From positions 1 through 32,057 of the forward strand of contig JAEUWP010000545.1 in assembly GCA_018524725.1 (NCBI GenBank): a stretch of 32,057 nt of DNA, written 5' to 3'. The translations under genes and the position numbers were made by a program. Shown here piece by piece: positions 20,309 to 30,745 of the stretch. Under the pieces are notes generated by a model that saw only the letters and a list, made by a program, of their open reading frames with translations, ran no database searches and had not been told where the DNA came from. Source of the DNA: Podaxis mareebaensis (Eukaryota; Basidiomycota; Agaricomycetes; Agaricales; Agaricaceae). Within the stretch, counting starts at the first letter, position 1. Each line of letters opens with the position of its first letter.

Positions 20309-20805
20309 ATGTCAGAACTCGAATACGTTGCTTCCCGAGAAACCTCAGCCACTGCCGTTTCAACCGAACGTTCCGAGTCTCCATGTCCCTCTCTTGAGGA
20401 CGCGGTTGCTGAAATGTCCGAGCTTATGGAGCACGAGACGACAATGTGGGTAAGCAAAAAGTACATGATGAATAAAACCCTGCGGATTATGTTGGTGAGT
20501 GTCCGAGTTGGTAGTTTGCGTATGAAAACTCACATGGTCAGAACCATCATGAGCGCACCGTGGAGCGGATTATGTCAGAAGCAGAGGAGAGGTGGGCGAG
20601 GGCGAAAAGGAGAAGGGGTGATAATGATGAGGAAGAGGACGACGAGCGGCCGGCGAAGAAACAGAGTTCCGATATAGCAAGGCTGTTGGAGCGCGGTATT
20701 CAGGTTCTGGAGGGTTGGAAAGAATCCACAGATAGGTGGATTGCGGTGATGGAAAGAAGGGCCGAAGAGGCAGAGGTTGCCCAGACGCTGAGACAAGTCG
20801 ATTAA
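20309..20805 (+). CDS. Small gene H: two-helix protein with central basic/acidic patch
   Basis: Exons 20309-20494 and 20542-20805, with a 47-nt phase-0 GTGAGT intron, give 149 residues. The Ser/Thr-rich start is followed by a helix (EDAVAEMSELMEHE...NKTLRIML) ending at the intron. The second exon has a helix, a KRRRGDNDEEEDDERPAKK patch with NLS character, and a long C-terminal helix (DIARLLERGIQVLEGW...RWIAVMERRAEEAE). The ATG at 20309 is the first in frame after a stop. Architecture and exon sizes match gene D on the other side of the large gene. Function unknown; nuclear localisation and coiled-coil oligomerisation are inferences. Confidence 0.7.
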
Positions 20806-21775
20806 GTGTGAAAGGGGCTTGGGCGATGTAAGACATGCGGGTAGAAACAACCAGGCACAGCGTAAATATTCATAGGATTGGCAGAATTAGTCTACAAGGA
20901 TGAGAGGCTGTCAGAACTTTCATGTGCTGGCAAACGGCGCTGTGGAACATGTAATAGGCTTTACCTAGCGTTGTTAACGCCCTACATCAACTTGGAGTGT
21001 TCGACTGCGACTCTGACCCATCGGTTGTGAAAGTCCGAGCACCGAACTACCACGGATGGAGAACAGAGTTATCAAGCAGACGCAACCCAAACAGCATGCT
21101 ATAGTCATATCGAATTCGAACAAGCGTGGAGTTCCAAGGCCGTAAACGTTCACAGATTCGGCTGTAGGGAATGTTCGGGTGCTTTTCTGGCCCATGGGTT
21201 GCGAAAGTCCGAGCATCGAACTACCGCAGATAGGGAACAGAGTTATCACGCGGACGCAGCCCCAACAGCATGCCATGGCCATATGGAATTCGAACAAGTG
21301 GGGAGTTCCAAGGTTATAAACGTTCTGTAGGGAATGTTCGGATGCTTTTCTGGCCCATCGGTTGTGAAAGTCCGAGCACCGAACTACCACGGATGGGTAA
21401 CAGAGTTATCATGCGAACACAACCCAAGCAGCATATCATGGAAACCACGAGGGCAGGCACTTGGAGAACTCGTAGGTCAGGTGTCGCGCGGCCAATCAGA
21501 GGAGTGGAGTAGATTCGACGTGGTGTGCAAACAAATGTCGAAAAAGAATATAAATTTGAAATTAAGTGGTGCACAAGTAACATTGAGAATATGGAACGCA
21601 CCTGGAACTGCCTCCGGGGGTAGTATGAGATATTTTGACCGTTGGTATATCATGACATGGAGCTTAATGCGTAAAAACACCACATGGTGCGGATGGACAC
21701 AGCCAGAAATCAGCGATCAATTGGAGGCATGCGTGTATGAATCTAGATACAGTTGTATTTGTCACGTAGAAGTGC
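20806..21775. other. Non-coding region between array F-H and the TET/JBP-like gene
   Basis: It contains the tandem repeat at 21012-21441. Open frames here run through the repeats and show no splice or protein signals. Confidence 0.5.
21012..21441 (+). repeat. Tandem repeat of two full units and one partial unit (163-174 bp)
   Basis: Units start at 21012, 21186 and 21349, each with TCTGRCCCATSGGTTG followed by GAAAGTCCGAGCA, and run through ACAGAGTTATCA and ATTCGAACAAG. The third unit breaks off near 21441. The difference in period comes from a segment (ACAGATTCGG) present in unit one and missing in unit two. Confidence 0.8.
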
Positions 21776-24015
21776 CTAACCACAAACCCCCAACGTTTCA
21801 CTTGCATTGGGCTGGCGATCAGCCAGAGGAGTAAACATTTCAATCCCATGTTTCCACCAAGCGTTGCGACAGTCACGGACATTCTGATAGAGATCAGGAT
21901 CATCTGCTCTCATTGCAGTATCCGTCCGCATGTCATTCTCTACGAATCGGAATAGCTCCCCAGGCGCATAAAGGACATATGAAGCACGAGATTCCCCATC
22001 TGCAATGGAGACATTGGAATGGGTAAGAAGGGCAGACGGAAGGAGAGCAAGACCTCCAGGTGCAAGCTCAAGAACCAAGTCCAGGTCCCATAGCACCAAG
22101 TGACCGCCAGTCTTGTGGTTGAAATGGCCAAGTGCAAACACTGCACAGATTCCAAACGGGTAGTTTTGAAGGTCCCGGTGCTTATAGGTGCAGACATTGG
22201 GCCCGAGATTGAGCGTGTGCATCGGAAACTCACATCCTGGAAAGGAGCGATGAAGGTTTTCAACCTCCCAAGTTGAAAGGGCGTCCATGGCCGTCTTGTA
22301 AAGTTCAAAAACACGGGGAAAGTAAGCGTGAAGAGTGGCTGAGATAGGAGTGAGCGGGAATACCAATAGCTCAAGGAGAAACATACCGTTTGCATATAAA
22401 GCCAGCCTACGGAAGTCAGGGCTTTGTACAATGGCTTGGGCTCCGACAGAGTTCTTCCCTGCGTCAGTATACTGGGGGCGAGTGGACCCGTCACCATGAA
22501 TGATCCCAGTGTTCAAACGATGGTGGGTGCCTCGACGATGGTGAATCGTTTTCGGGAATCGACCAAGTTGGCGGATCTTCTCGGACAGTTGATATACCCG
22601 CGTTGCACACTGTCCGAACTCACCAGTCGAAGGCAAGCCCGCACGGACAGCGATTACGCGACCGTCAGGAAGACAGATGGGAACGTCAAATCTAGGATAA
22701 CGGTCAATGAATCTGGGGAGGGGTTAAGGGAAGCGTGCACACCGTTCATCCCATTCCAAAACCTGCATACCCATCTCCTTCACCTCCGCCAGCGTATACT
22801 TCCGAGTGGCATCATCGACTGGTATTCTCTTCATGTTAAAGCCCCCAGTCGCAACTCTAGACAACATTTTTTGAATAGCCGTAGGGTCAGCCCATTCACA
22901 AGGAACCGCTGCGTCAATGCTATTCGAAAGCTGAGCGTGAGAGATGACGTGTGCTTGGTTTTGCCGTAGCTTGCGACGACGCTTGTTTTGTTTGGACTAG
23001 AGGACGACTTTAGAACATGAAATTTTGAGGCTATTCGTTCTCGAACCTGGCTAGCGTTGGATTCACAATTGTATAGGAGTAACTCCTCTTCTGGGTCTGG
23101 TTTCTGCTTGCGTTTCTGAGACGAAACTGATATCGCGGGCTTGTCGGAAGGCGGGGATGGAAGTAGCGTTGCGTTGGACTCTGCATCTTCCTCGACCTGC
23201 AGCGTCTCGGGTTCTGGTGAGACACAGTCGAACGAGCGCTCTACCAAATGCTGCGCGAGCTCGTCACTTTCAAGTAGGAGGGGTACATAGAGGCGGAACT
23301 CTTTTCCACTGCGCTACAAGAGGGAAAGGTCAACATGTGAAAGGGAATCAAGGGTGAACGATCATACCAAGTTTCCAGACATGAAGGGACGGAATGGTTG
23401 GAGGAAGAAATGGATGTCGGGATTCGACGCGTCGATATATGCTCGTTCGAGGATTCCCATGTATGTAATAGTAGCGAGGCGGGAATTCTACGTGGTAACG
23501 GCTGTCGTAGAGTGCGATTGATAACAGATAACAGATAAAATAAAATGGAAGACCTGTTTGAGGGGAACGCTGCGAGGCGGGGCTGTTTCCGCACTAACAT
23601 GTCAATAAATGGTACAGAATTAGTATTTCTCCTCCAAAACTCGGCCTTTGTCTCAGGTGTTTAGAATTCTCTGTTCTTTAATATACCCAAGTGAACGTAC
23701 ATCGGAAAGTGGAGGTTGGCAACCGTGTGACAATATGTATTCAAGGATGGCGTTCTTTTGGGCATAATCGGCCTGACGACCTTCGTTGCACGGCAGCGTC
23801 AAGACAGTAAGCTTCTGGATTGGAACGGACTCACCCAGGCGACCGAAAAACACAACCACTCCAGTTGAAGTTGGGGTTCCTTCAACAACCCAGTGACAAA
23901 ATATACGTCGTTTCGGCTCGGCGTGGAGGGATTTCGCCTCTTTGGGACTTATTGCACTCAACCTGAGGCAGGGTTTCCAGAGAATCTTCGGGCTGGCGAC
24001 GGTTCCGATTAGCAT
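21776..24015 (-). CDS. TET/JBP-like 2-oxoglutarate/Fe(II) dioxygenase
   Basis: Exons 24015-23701, 23645-23595, 23487-23368, 23313-23047, 22996-22743, 22712-22387 and 22338-21776 are phase-consistent (631 residues). The catalytic domain is at the C-terminus: metal-binding HRD (H498, D500), GGHLVLWDL, LLPSALLTHSN with the second histidine H551, and R562, the likely 2-oxoglutarate-binding arginine. This pattern is that of the fungal TET/JBP family, which oxidises 5-methylcytosine or thymine in DNA. The middle has basic KRKQK and KRRRK patches. The substrate was not determined. Uncertain points: the first three exons join over a 107-nt intron, so translation may instead start at the ATG at 23460 (500 residues); one intron (22742-22713) is only 30 nt; one donor is GTTCGA. 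A known link of this family to KDZ transposons exists, but no transposase is seen here. Confidence 0.78.
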
Positions 24016-25439
24016 CTACACGGTTCCCAAGAGCATTTTTTGAGCGACCAAGAGAATGAAAGCGCAACATACTCAGTGGATATGCTTCATCTCGGAGACC
24101 CGTGATCTAGGTCTCCTAGTGTCTCTGCACTAGCGTTGATTTTCCTAGGCGAAATATAGGCTACCAGGCAGGAGGTAGTCAACCGTATCAGGTGAGTTCC
24201 TATCTACATAAAACACCTCCAGTAATTAATGACATTTACGGCCGCATTGCACTACTATCTAGGGACGATAACTGGACGTACATAAAAGGGGAGAGAAAGG
24301 CGGATTGATGGCATGGGTGCATAGCTTTAACCGCCCAGGGTTGGTTAAGGGCAGGCGAGACCGGTTCCCACGGACCGGGTCAGGCCCAGACCAAGGACCT
24401 TTTGATGGCCCCTTTGGGCGAACCTCCCCTACACTATCTCTTGGGAACATATCCTTGGCGCCGTGATAGTGAGACAACCTTTCACTCGTACCATCAAGAT
24501 GAGTTCCTTGGTAAGTGGCTTTGTATAACAATACTGGGATAAGTAGCTGACCTCGGCTTGCTTCTCATTCTTGATACGCCCCTCCTGGTCATGACGCCTT
24601 AGAAACGGGTTATACAGGTTGAGCCAGATCTGTCTGGAACGAGGTTTGCGGAGATTGAAGGGTGGCTGTTGATTCAGTAGCTTTCTCACTGAGAACGATT
24701 CGATTACAGTAGTGAGGATAACGTACACCAAAGAAAATGCGTGAGACTAGGCTGTGATCCTGGATCTTGACTGTAGACGTTGGTTTGTAAACGCAGCAGG
24801 ATCTGGGGATTTCGGCAGTGGATTAGCGGTATCAATGGAGAGCCTGTACTGTTCAATCTGGTAGAGATTGACATAACGATGATAGCGCTACTCTTGTCAT
24901 AGGTCAGGCGGCGGTCAATTGTTCCTTCCTGTGAGTCGCTTGCAGCTCTTCCCGTTGCCAGTTAACGAGCGGGCTTCTTTATGGTGGGTTCACATCAATA
25001 GGATCCTCAGCTCCTACTTGGGTTTACGCATTACTATGGATACTAAGTATTCCGCCAAATGCACGGGTATATGTTTTTCTTGAGTTGTGGGTGTGGACGT
25101 TCCCTTCTACACTCGATTCAGCGTACCCAAGCTGACTCTGATGCAGGATTCGATAACTGCAGCGGGGAACGTCACCCACGCATATCAGATCTATAAATGA
25201 TGTCATTGGCATTGCCCCTTCGGGAAAAAAACATACTCGATTTGGCATGGAGAATGTCAATACCAACTTATCAGCCAAGTGCTTGCATGAACGTACCGTA
25301 GGCGGACCATGAATACAGATTGAGGAAACGGGGCGGGTAGGGCATAGAGTGTGGTAGCGAGAATGGAAATGGTTCGTCAACACTGTATATGGTAGGTCCT
25401 GTGGGCTTCACTTTCGTTACTTCCTCCAACTCACCCGAC
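24016..25439. other. Gene-poor region with a GC-rich element
   Basis: No supported gene. The open frames lack splice signals or recognisable motifs. It includes the element at 24325-24425 and the start of a diverged duplication (about 25190 onwards). Confidence 0.4.
24325..24425. repeat. GC-rich dispersed element copy
   Basis: It begins with CTTTAACCGCCCAGGG and has GGTTAAGGGCAGGC, ACCGG...GGACCGGGTC, AAGGACCTT and a final GGCCCCTTTGGGC palindrome-like end. It shares ordered landmarks with the elements near 8479 and 10697. Confidence 0.4.
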
Positions 25440-27030
25440 ATGCCCACCGTTCCTCTCTACATTCTCAAAGGCCTCCTTCAAAGCGGCTTGAAGCGCGAAT
25501 ATGTCAACGATCTCACTGTTGCGGTCGAGAGTTGTTGGAAGCCGTTGATATGGAGAAAACGGAAGGGAAAGCGGGGAGGTTGGAAGTTAACTTTGGTGTA
25601 AGTGTTTTCAGGCTTGTAAACCGTTGTACTATAACATCGCCTGTCAGCTGTCTACCTCACATGTCTCCTTCGGCACCTGAGGCACATTCAACAACGAGAA
25701 ATATTTGGCCGCGATGACAACTTGTGCCGTTGTCCAAATGTCCCCGACCTTCCCAATATGGAAGGACGTAGACGTAGGGATTCTGGAACGCTGAGTCCCA
25801 TGAATACAGGTTGAGGAAACGGGCCGGGTCAGGTTTCCTCTTGCGCAGGAGCACATTACTTGGAGTGGGTTTCCACCTTAACAACCATTTGGCGTCTCGA
25901 ACTCTTCTGAAGTAGCTCAACAGATATCTTGGATAGGTGAGGGTGTTGCGCGATAGGTGGAAATGTGAATATCTACAGCAACTGTGCGTCCACAGGCCAC
26001 TGGTATCTACGTTCGTCTGATAGGTAGCCACGGTTCTTCGCATTTCGACAAAGCCTGGTCTCCTTGACCTTCAATGTGAAGATTCCATCTCTCTTGTTTC
26101 GACAAGGGGTTGGAACGTCCTGTAACACCTTGAATTCAGTGACAGAGATCGAAGCATTGGGCTGGACCATTTTGTCGTTGAAAACGTCCTCAACTTTCTA
26201 AATATGGAAGGACGTGGACATAGGGATTCTCGAGCACCAAATCCAATGGGCGGTATGCACATATGTCTCTGGTATTGAGTCTGACTATTGAAGAAGTGCG
26301 TCAAGGGCTCGTAACCTGGTCCAAGACCCTACCAATGAAATGGTTTCCTCTGACGAGAAGGAATACATGGAGGCGAAAGACACGGGGTATACCAGCACAT
26401 TGCCTTTGATCCACAGGACGACGGAAGAGCCTTCGGATCGACCATACATCGTGGTTAGGCCGTGGATTGGGCAGCGTTGCTCCTTATGGGAAAAAAGATA
26501 CCCAATTTAGGATGGTCTTCTCGCTCCATATTGGCGTTGTTTTCACCTTAGTCTTTACAGGCTGCACTCGCTAACAGAAGTCGAGAAATACGGGTGGTAG
26601 CACACAGAGTATGGTGGCCAAACGGTAGCTGATTCGTCAGCGCTGAATACGGTGCGTCTGTTGAGCGTCGGTCGCCTTCTTCCTTCCACCACATCTAACA
26701 TGCCCAACGTCCCTCTCTATGTCCTCAAGGACATTCCTCACAGTCGCCTCACAACTGAATACATCGAGACCCTTACGCTTGCCATCCACGATTGCTGGAA
26801 GCCGTTAATAAGGAGGAAAAGAAGGCAGGGAAAGAGGGGAGATCTGAAGTTTGCTTTAGTGTAAGTGAATTCGGCGTTGTAAACCGTCGTCCTATGACGT
26901 CTTTCTTTAGCTGTCTACCTCATTCGTCGCCGTCGGACACCGCGATTCATTCCACGATGAGGATATTCGACAGCGAGGACCGCTTATTCGCAACCATTCA
27001 TGTCCCATCCACACGGACTGAACGGCAAAA
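25190..27030 (+). repeat. Diverged direct duplication carrying a small gene
   Basis: About 530 bases (25190-25720) recur at about 26450-27030. Landmarks in order: CTT.NGGGAAAAAA, a GGTAGNGCANAGAGT segment, TTCGTCAnC, the small coding region with its 50-nt intron, and the region after it. Divergence is substantial, which implies age or relaxed selection. Confidence 0.6.
25440..25717 (+). pseudogene. Frameshifted copy of the small gene at 26700
   Basis: Exons 25440-25597 and 25648-25717, with a 50-nt intron at the same place as in the intact copy. The product starts MPTVPLYILKGLL and shares CWKPLI and a Lys/Arg-rich KRKGKRGG patch with its paralog. In exon 2 a net two-base deletion after the HSTT region shifts the frame and ends the protein at 75 residues instead of 122. 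Beyond the stop, DNA similarity to the other copy continues briefly. A truncated functional protein cannot be excluded. Confidence 0.55.
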
Positions 27031-27118
27031 ACCGCTGTGGAGTTCATCTGCAAAACGGAGGATTATCAATTTTGACAACAAATTCGAACGTCTGTTGGAT
27101 ATAGTGGTGGATTTGTAG
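26700..27118 (+). CDS. Small unknown basic protein, intact member of a duplicated pair
   Basis: Exons 26700-26860 and 26911-27118 around a 50-nt GTAAGT intron (phase 2) give 122 residues. It begins MPNVPLYVLKDIP, has a helix (IETLTLAIHDCWKPLI), a basic RRKRRQGKRG patch, a segment MRIFDSEDRLFATIHVP that could form strands, and a C-terminal helix (KFERLLDIVVDL). No family is recognised. Conservation of intron position and frame against the copy at 25440 supports a real gene. The start is the only in-frame ATG near the conserved region. Confidence 0.55.
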
Positions 27119-28021
27119 AATAAATGTCTTCGCTTTCATGGGTTCTTGGAATTTTGGGCTAACTGTTGGACGCACTGACTTGAACTTTAATGTGTATATT
27201 GTAATGTGTACGATATGTAGTAGGATCTTGATGTTGGTCATCCCTGCGTAGAATATCTAGTATCCCAGTGTTGTAAAGTAGCAGGACGGGGTCTATGTCG
27301 CAGTACGGAAAAAGAGGGGCTGAGCCGTGTAGATTGGGGGTAACTTATGGTTATAGAGCCAGAAACCGGATGCTTGTATTACAACCGAAAAATGGCCCCG
27401 GAATCGCCTGTTTAGCATGGTAAGGACTGGTGTCTTCGCCAGAAGAGAGAATCCAACTAATTCACCGGGCTATGTTGCAGAACGCCCATTATTCGAACGT
27501 GTGAGCATTAGATGTCCTATCGATCGTCCCTCGCTAACTTCATGTTTCATAAACTAGTGTAACAATGATACGCCCTAGCTGCCCGCTTTTTTTGGCTGCA
27601 ACTGGTGAAACCTGTTCGCATTCTTTGGGAATGAACCAGGACTGTGCTTAACCGCTATGAGCGCTGCGGTGAGTGCGAAAGTACCTATGTTCGGGGAATG
27701 GCATGCTGCTGATGCGCTCCTTTGAATAACCTTGTTCATCGACCTCTTCCCATATAAAATTCATGCCAAGCCCGCGATGTCACGTCTCTTTGTCCGTAGA
27801 GGATGTTCCTTCAGGCAACTCCTTGACACCATTGCTACGGAAAACGCCTGATTAAGACTCTACAAGGTGAGCCGTATTCCGTTGAGGTTCGATCTGCAGC
27901 ATCTAACGGTGTAAAGTGAGGGGTGAGGGAATGGGCAGAGAAACGGAGGGTAATCATTAGCACATTGGAGGGAATCATATCGAGCCCGAGCTGACCAGTA
28001 CAGCGTATGGGGATCAGAGGT
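27119..28021. other. Non-coding stretch
   Basis: I see no supported gene, RNA gene or clear repeat here. Confidence 0.4.
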
Positions 28022-28520
28022 AGCGTCCTGGCCTTGTGGTACTTACACTTAGGACATACGATCCACCGTTTCTTTGACGGTTGGCAGACCTCATAATGCC
28101 AATGCCGCTGTCCTACCGAACCTAGAAGGGGAGGGAGCTCTAGAAATTCGGCCTGTGAGTACGATTGATCTTGCTTCCGAAAAATGCTTGTGCTGATGTT
28201 CGCCTATCACAAACGTTGCGGCTGGTGAGCTGCTGTGTTGAAGCGTAGGAAGCGCTTTCAAGGACATCAATTACCTCTGATATGAAGAACGGCGTGACGA
28301 CGGAAAGACCAGTTTAAGACCCCTGCTAGCCATACACCCTTGGGATCTAGGCGACGTGGCCGTCAATCATCTGAAGGCAACGACACCCATCGAACACTTG
28401 GTCAGCCACTCTGCTGCAGATACAGGGAGAACGTTCCCAACCTTCCAAATATGGAAGGAAGTAGACATGAGAAGTCATGAGCTGTAAGTGCAATCTTCTT
28501 TAGGTCTTGTGGAAACTCGA
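28022..28520 (+). repeat. Copy 1 of a roughly 500 bp direct repeat
   Basis: The segment starting GTCCTGGCC and running through TTACACTTAGG, ATACGATCCAC, GACGGTTGGCAGACCTCA and the AATATGGAAGGA motif is repeated at 29010-29515 with many substitutions. No coding frame is conserved between the copies. Confidence 0.65.
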
Positions 28521-29009
28521 GGGTGGAGCGATTTGGAATAGGACAGAATCGGGGGTGGGGGAATCGGTCAACTATTTCCTGCACAAATGGCAAGGTTCCC
28601 GATTTACCAAATAGGGAAGGAGGTGGACGCCCGTGGAGGTGATGGTAGCTGTTGAACAATAATCCTGCCGACCCGCTTTTGTTTTCTCCAAGGAAAACAG
28701 AAAACGCAGGTGAAGAAGATTAATCTAGTAGCTGTGATCTCCATTATTCGAGCTTCCCTCAGCGGACTTGGGCGTTACGGAGGCTGGTTTACTGGGAGAA
28801 GGGGAATCCCGTTAGCGATTAAACATTTTCTGGATATTAGCTCTTTCAACTACTTCATGAAATGCCACCTGGTTTCCATGGCGCGCTGCTTGCAATAATG
28901 ATGATACTCCATTGGAGACAGGGAAGGAGCAGGGGACGCTCTGTGTGGAGGGAGGGCAGAAAGGATAGAGAAATGGTGAGCGATTAGGAGTACATCTCGA
29001 ATGATAGAT
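28521..29009. other. Spacer between the two copies of the 500 bp repeat
   Basis: It contains one further copy of the ACCAAATANGGAAGGAGGTGG motif (28607-28627). No gene is supported. Confidence 0.4.
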
Positions 29010-29515
29010 GACGTCCTTGACCTGAAGTACTTACACTTAGGCCATACGATCCACGGTTTCTTCGACGGTTGGCAGACCTCAATGTCAATGCCGTCGTCCT
29101 ACGGAACCTGGAAGGCTGGGAACCTGTGGAAATTTGCCCTGTGAGTACGATGGATCACGCTTGCAAAAGATTCCTCGTACTCACATTCACCTGTCGCATA
29201 TGTGGTGGCTGGTGAGCCGCTGTGTGAAAGCGTAGAATTCACCTTCAAGAATATCGGTTACCTTGGATGTGCAGCAAGGTGTGACGATGGAGAGACCAGC
29301 TGTAGAACAGCGCCACGCGTACAGCTTGGAGGTCGAGCCGACCCGAAGCTCGATCACCTGAAAGCAATAACCGCCATGGAGCAGTGAGTGCCCCATTTCC
29401 GCTGCAAATGTGGGAGAATGTTCCAAACTTACCAAATATGGAAGAAGGTGGACATGACAAGTCCACCGGTGTAAGTGAGATAACCGGTACTCGTAAACAC
29501 CTCTGGCAAAGAGGG
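29010..29515 (+). repeat. Copy 2 of a roughly 500 bp direct repeat
   Basis: Diverged copy of 28022-28520, offset about 988 bases, with the same order of landmarks up to the AATATGGAAGAAGGTGGACATGA motif near 29435. Confidence 0.65.
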
Positions 29516-30650
29516 TAGAATGACGCTTTCAAACGAGAGCGAGTGTAAAACAACCGGATTCGGCCATTGGGCTACTTTAATAGCGATAGGTATTTGGAGA
29601 GCAATGACGATGGAATTGCCCCAGCGACAAAGCTGTGGACGGGTACGTATTCACGCCATTCCACAAATAGAGGATTCAACTCGCTGACTTGGGTGTACCA
29701 CAGAACGCCCCTTCTCAGGTGGGTGGATACCGGGCTTCAACTCCTCCTCTATGACGCTTCACTTATTGCATACTTTGAGATAGGGATTGAGGCCAGTAGG
29801 ACCTCGCCTTTCATATAACTCAGTCTGTAGATTTCCGGGAGGCTGGGGAGACTCAAAGGAACGTTGCACGAGTAGTGGAGCCGACTATTCTGTATGGCGC
29901 TCATTCTAGTCTGAGGCTAGCTTCAGCTCCGGGTCATCCGCGTTCCTCAAATAACGACTTTGTGTGCTCTGGGGAGGTAGGATCCTGTAGTAAGGACAAT
30001 GTCAATGCCCTCCGCTCCAGATTAAACTTCACTCATGATGTCCTGATTGACAGTGACGGTGTTACATTCTAGCTGAACGAGTGAACCTTCTTCATGTAAT
30101 CCTCACTGAGACTCTGACGCTGCTGGGATGGATGGAGACTGGGGCGCCGTTATGAGCCGTATACAACTTCTCCCTGATGGAGGGCAGATGGTTGAGATAA
30201 CGAGGGGAAATTCCCTACCAGAATTCATCGATAGAACAAATCGGCCTTCTCAGTGAGGATGCCGGCAGCTTATTAACGGTGAGGAAAGCTCTTCTTCTGC
30301 CAGGTGCCATAAGATGATTCGACTCACCAGACGTACGTTTGTCGTCCCCCGTAGCACAGAAACCATCAGTGAGCACAGATCACTTTCCATCGTTCCGGCG
30401 AACCAACCACGAGATTTTCGCCCAGGCTCTCCAACTTCCTCGTCTCGTTAAACGGCCGATCAAGTGTACTTAACGTTTGGAGGTTGGAGGAATTAAAGGT
30501 CTGAATTGATACGATGGAAGTTGGGGCGTCCTTGGGCAGGAGGTTGAGAGCGTTGCGAGGACGCCTCAGCGGAAGAACTAAATGCGGAACATGCACGCTG
30601 TAATATGTCATGTGGGTCCGTGGCATGGGATATAACCACTGTTGCGAATA
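29516..30650. other. Non-coding stretch
   Basis: Short open frames on both strands only; none has introns, promoter signals or a recognisable domain. The minus-strand frame at 30366-30707 has a Leu/Asn-rich segment but is not convincing. Confidence 0.35.
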
Positions 30651-30745
30651 TGTCCGAGTGTCCGAATGTCCGAGTGTCCGACTGTTGAACATTCCCTTAT
30701 ACAGCATTCCGTATGTTGAACTTTGCCTTATACGGCATTCTGGAA
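30651..30745 (+). repeat. Octamer microsatellite followed by two 31-32 bp tandem units
   Basis: TGTCCGA(G/A/C) occurs four times at 30651-30682. Directly after, two units starting TGTTGAAC and containing CCTTATAC(A/G)GCATTC follow at 30683-30713 and 30714-30745. Confidence 0.8.

Noticed and set aside
24429..24731. 100-codon minus-strand frame
   Set aside because: No splice sites, no TATA box, no conserved pattern, and it overlaps repeat-rich sequence.
30366..30707. Minus-strand frame with a Leu/Asn-rich stretch resembling leucine-rich repeats
   Set aside because: The resemblance covers only about 30 residues, no repeat period can be established, and the 5' part runs through a microsatellite.
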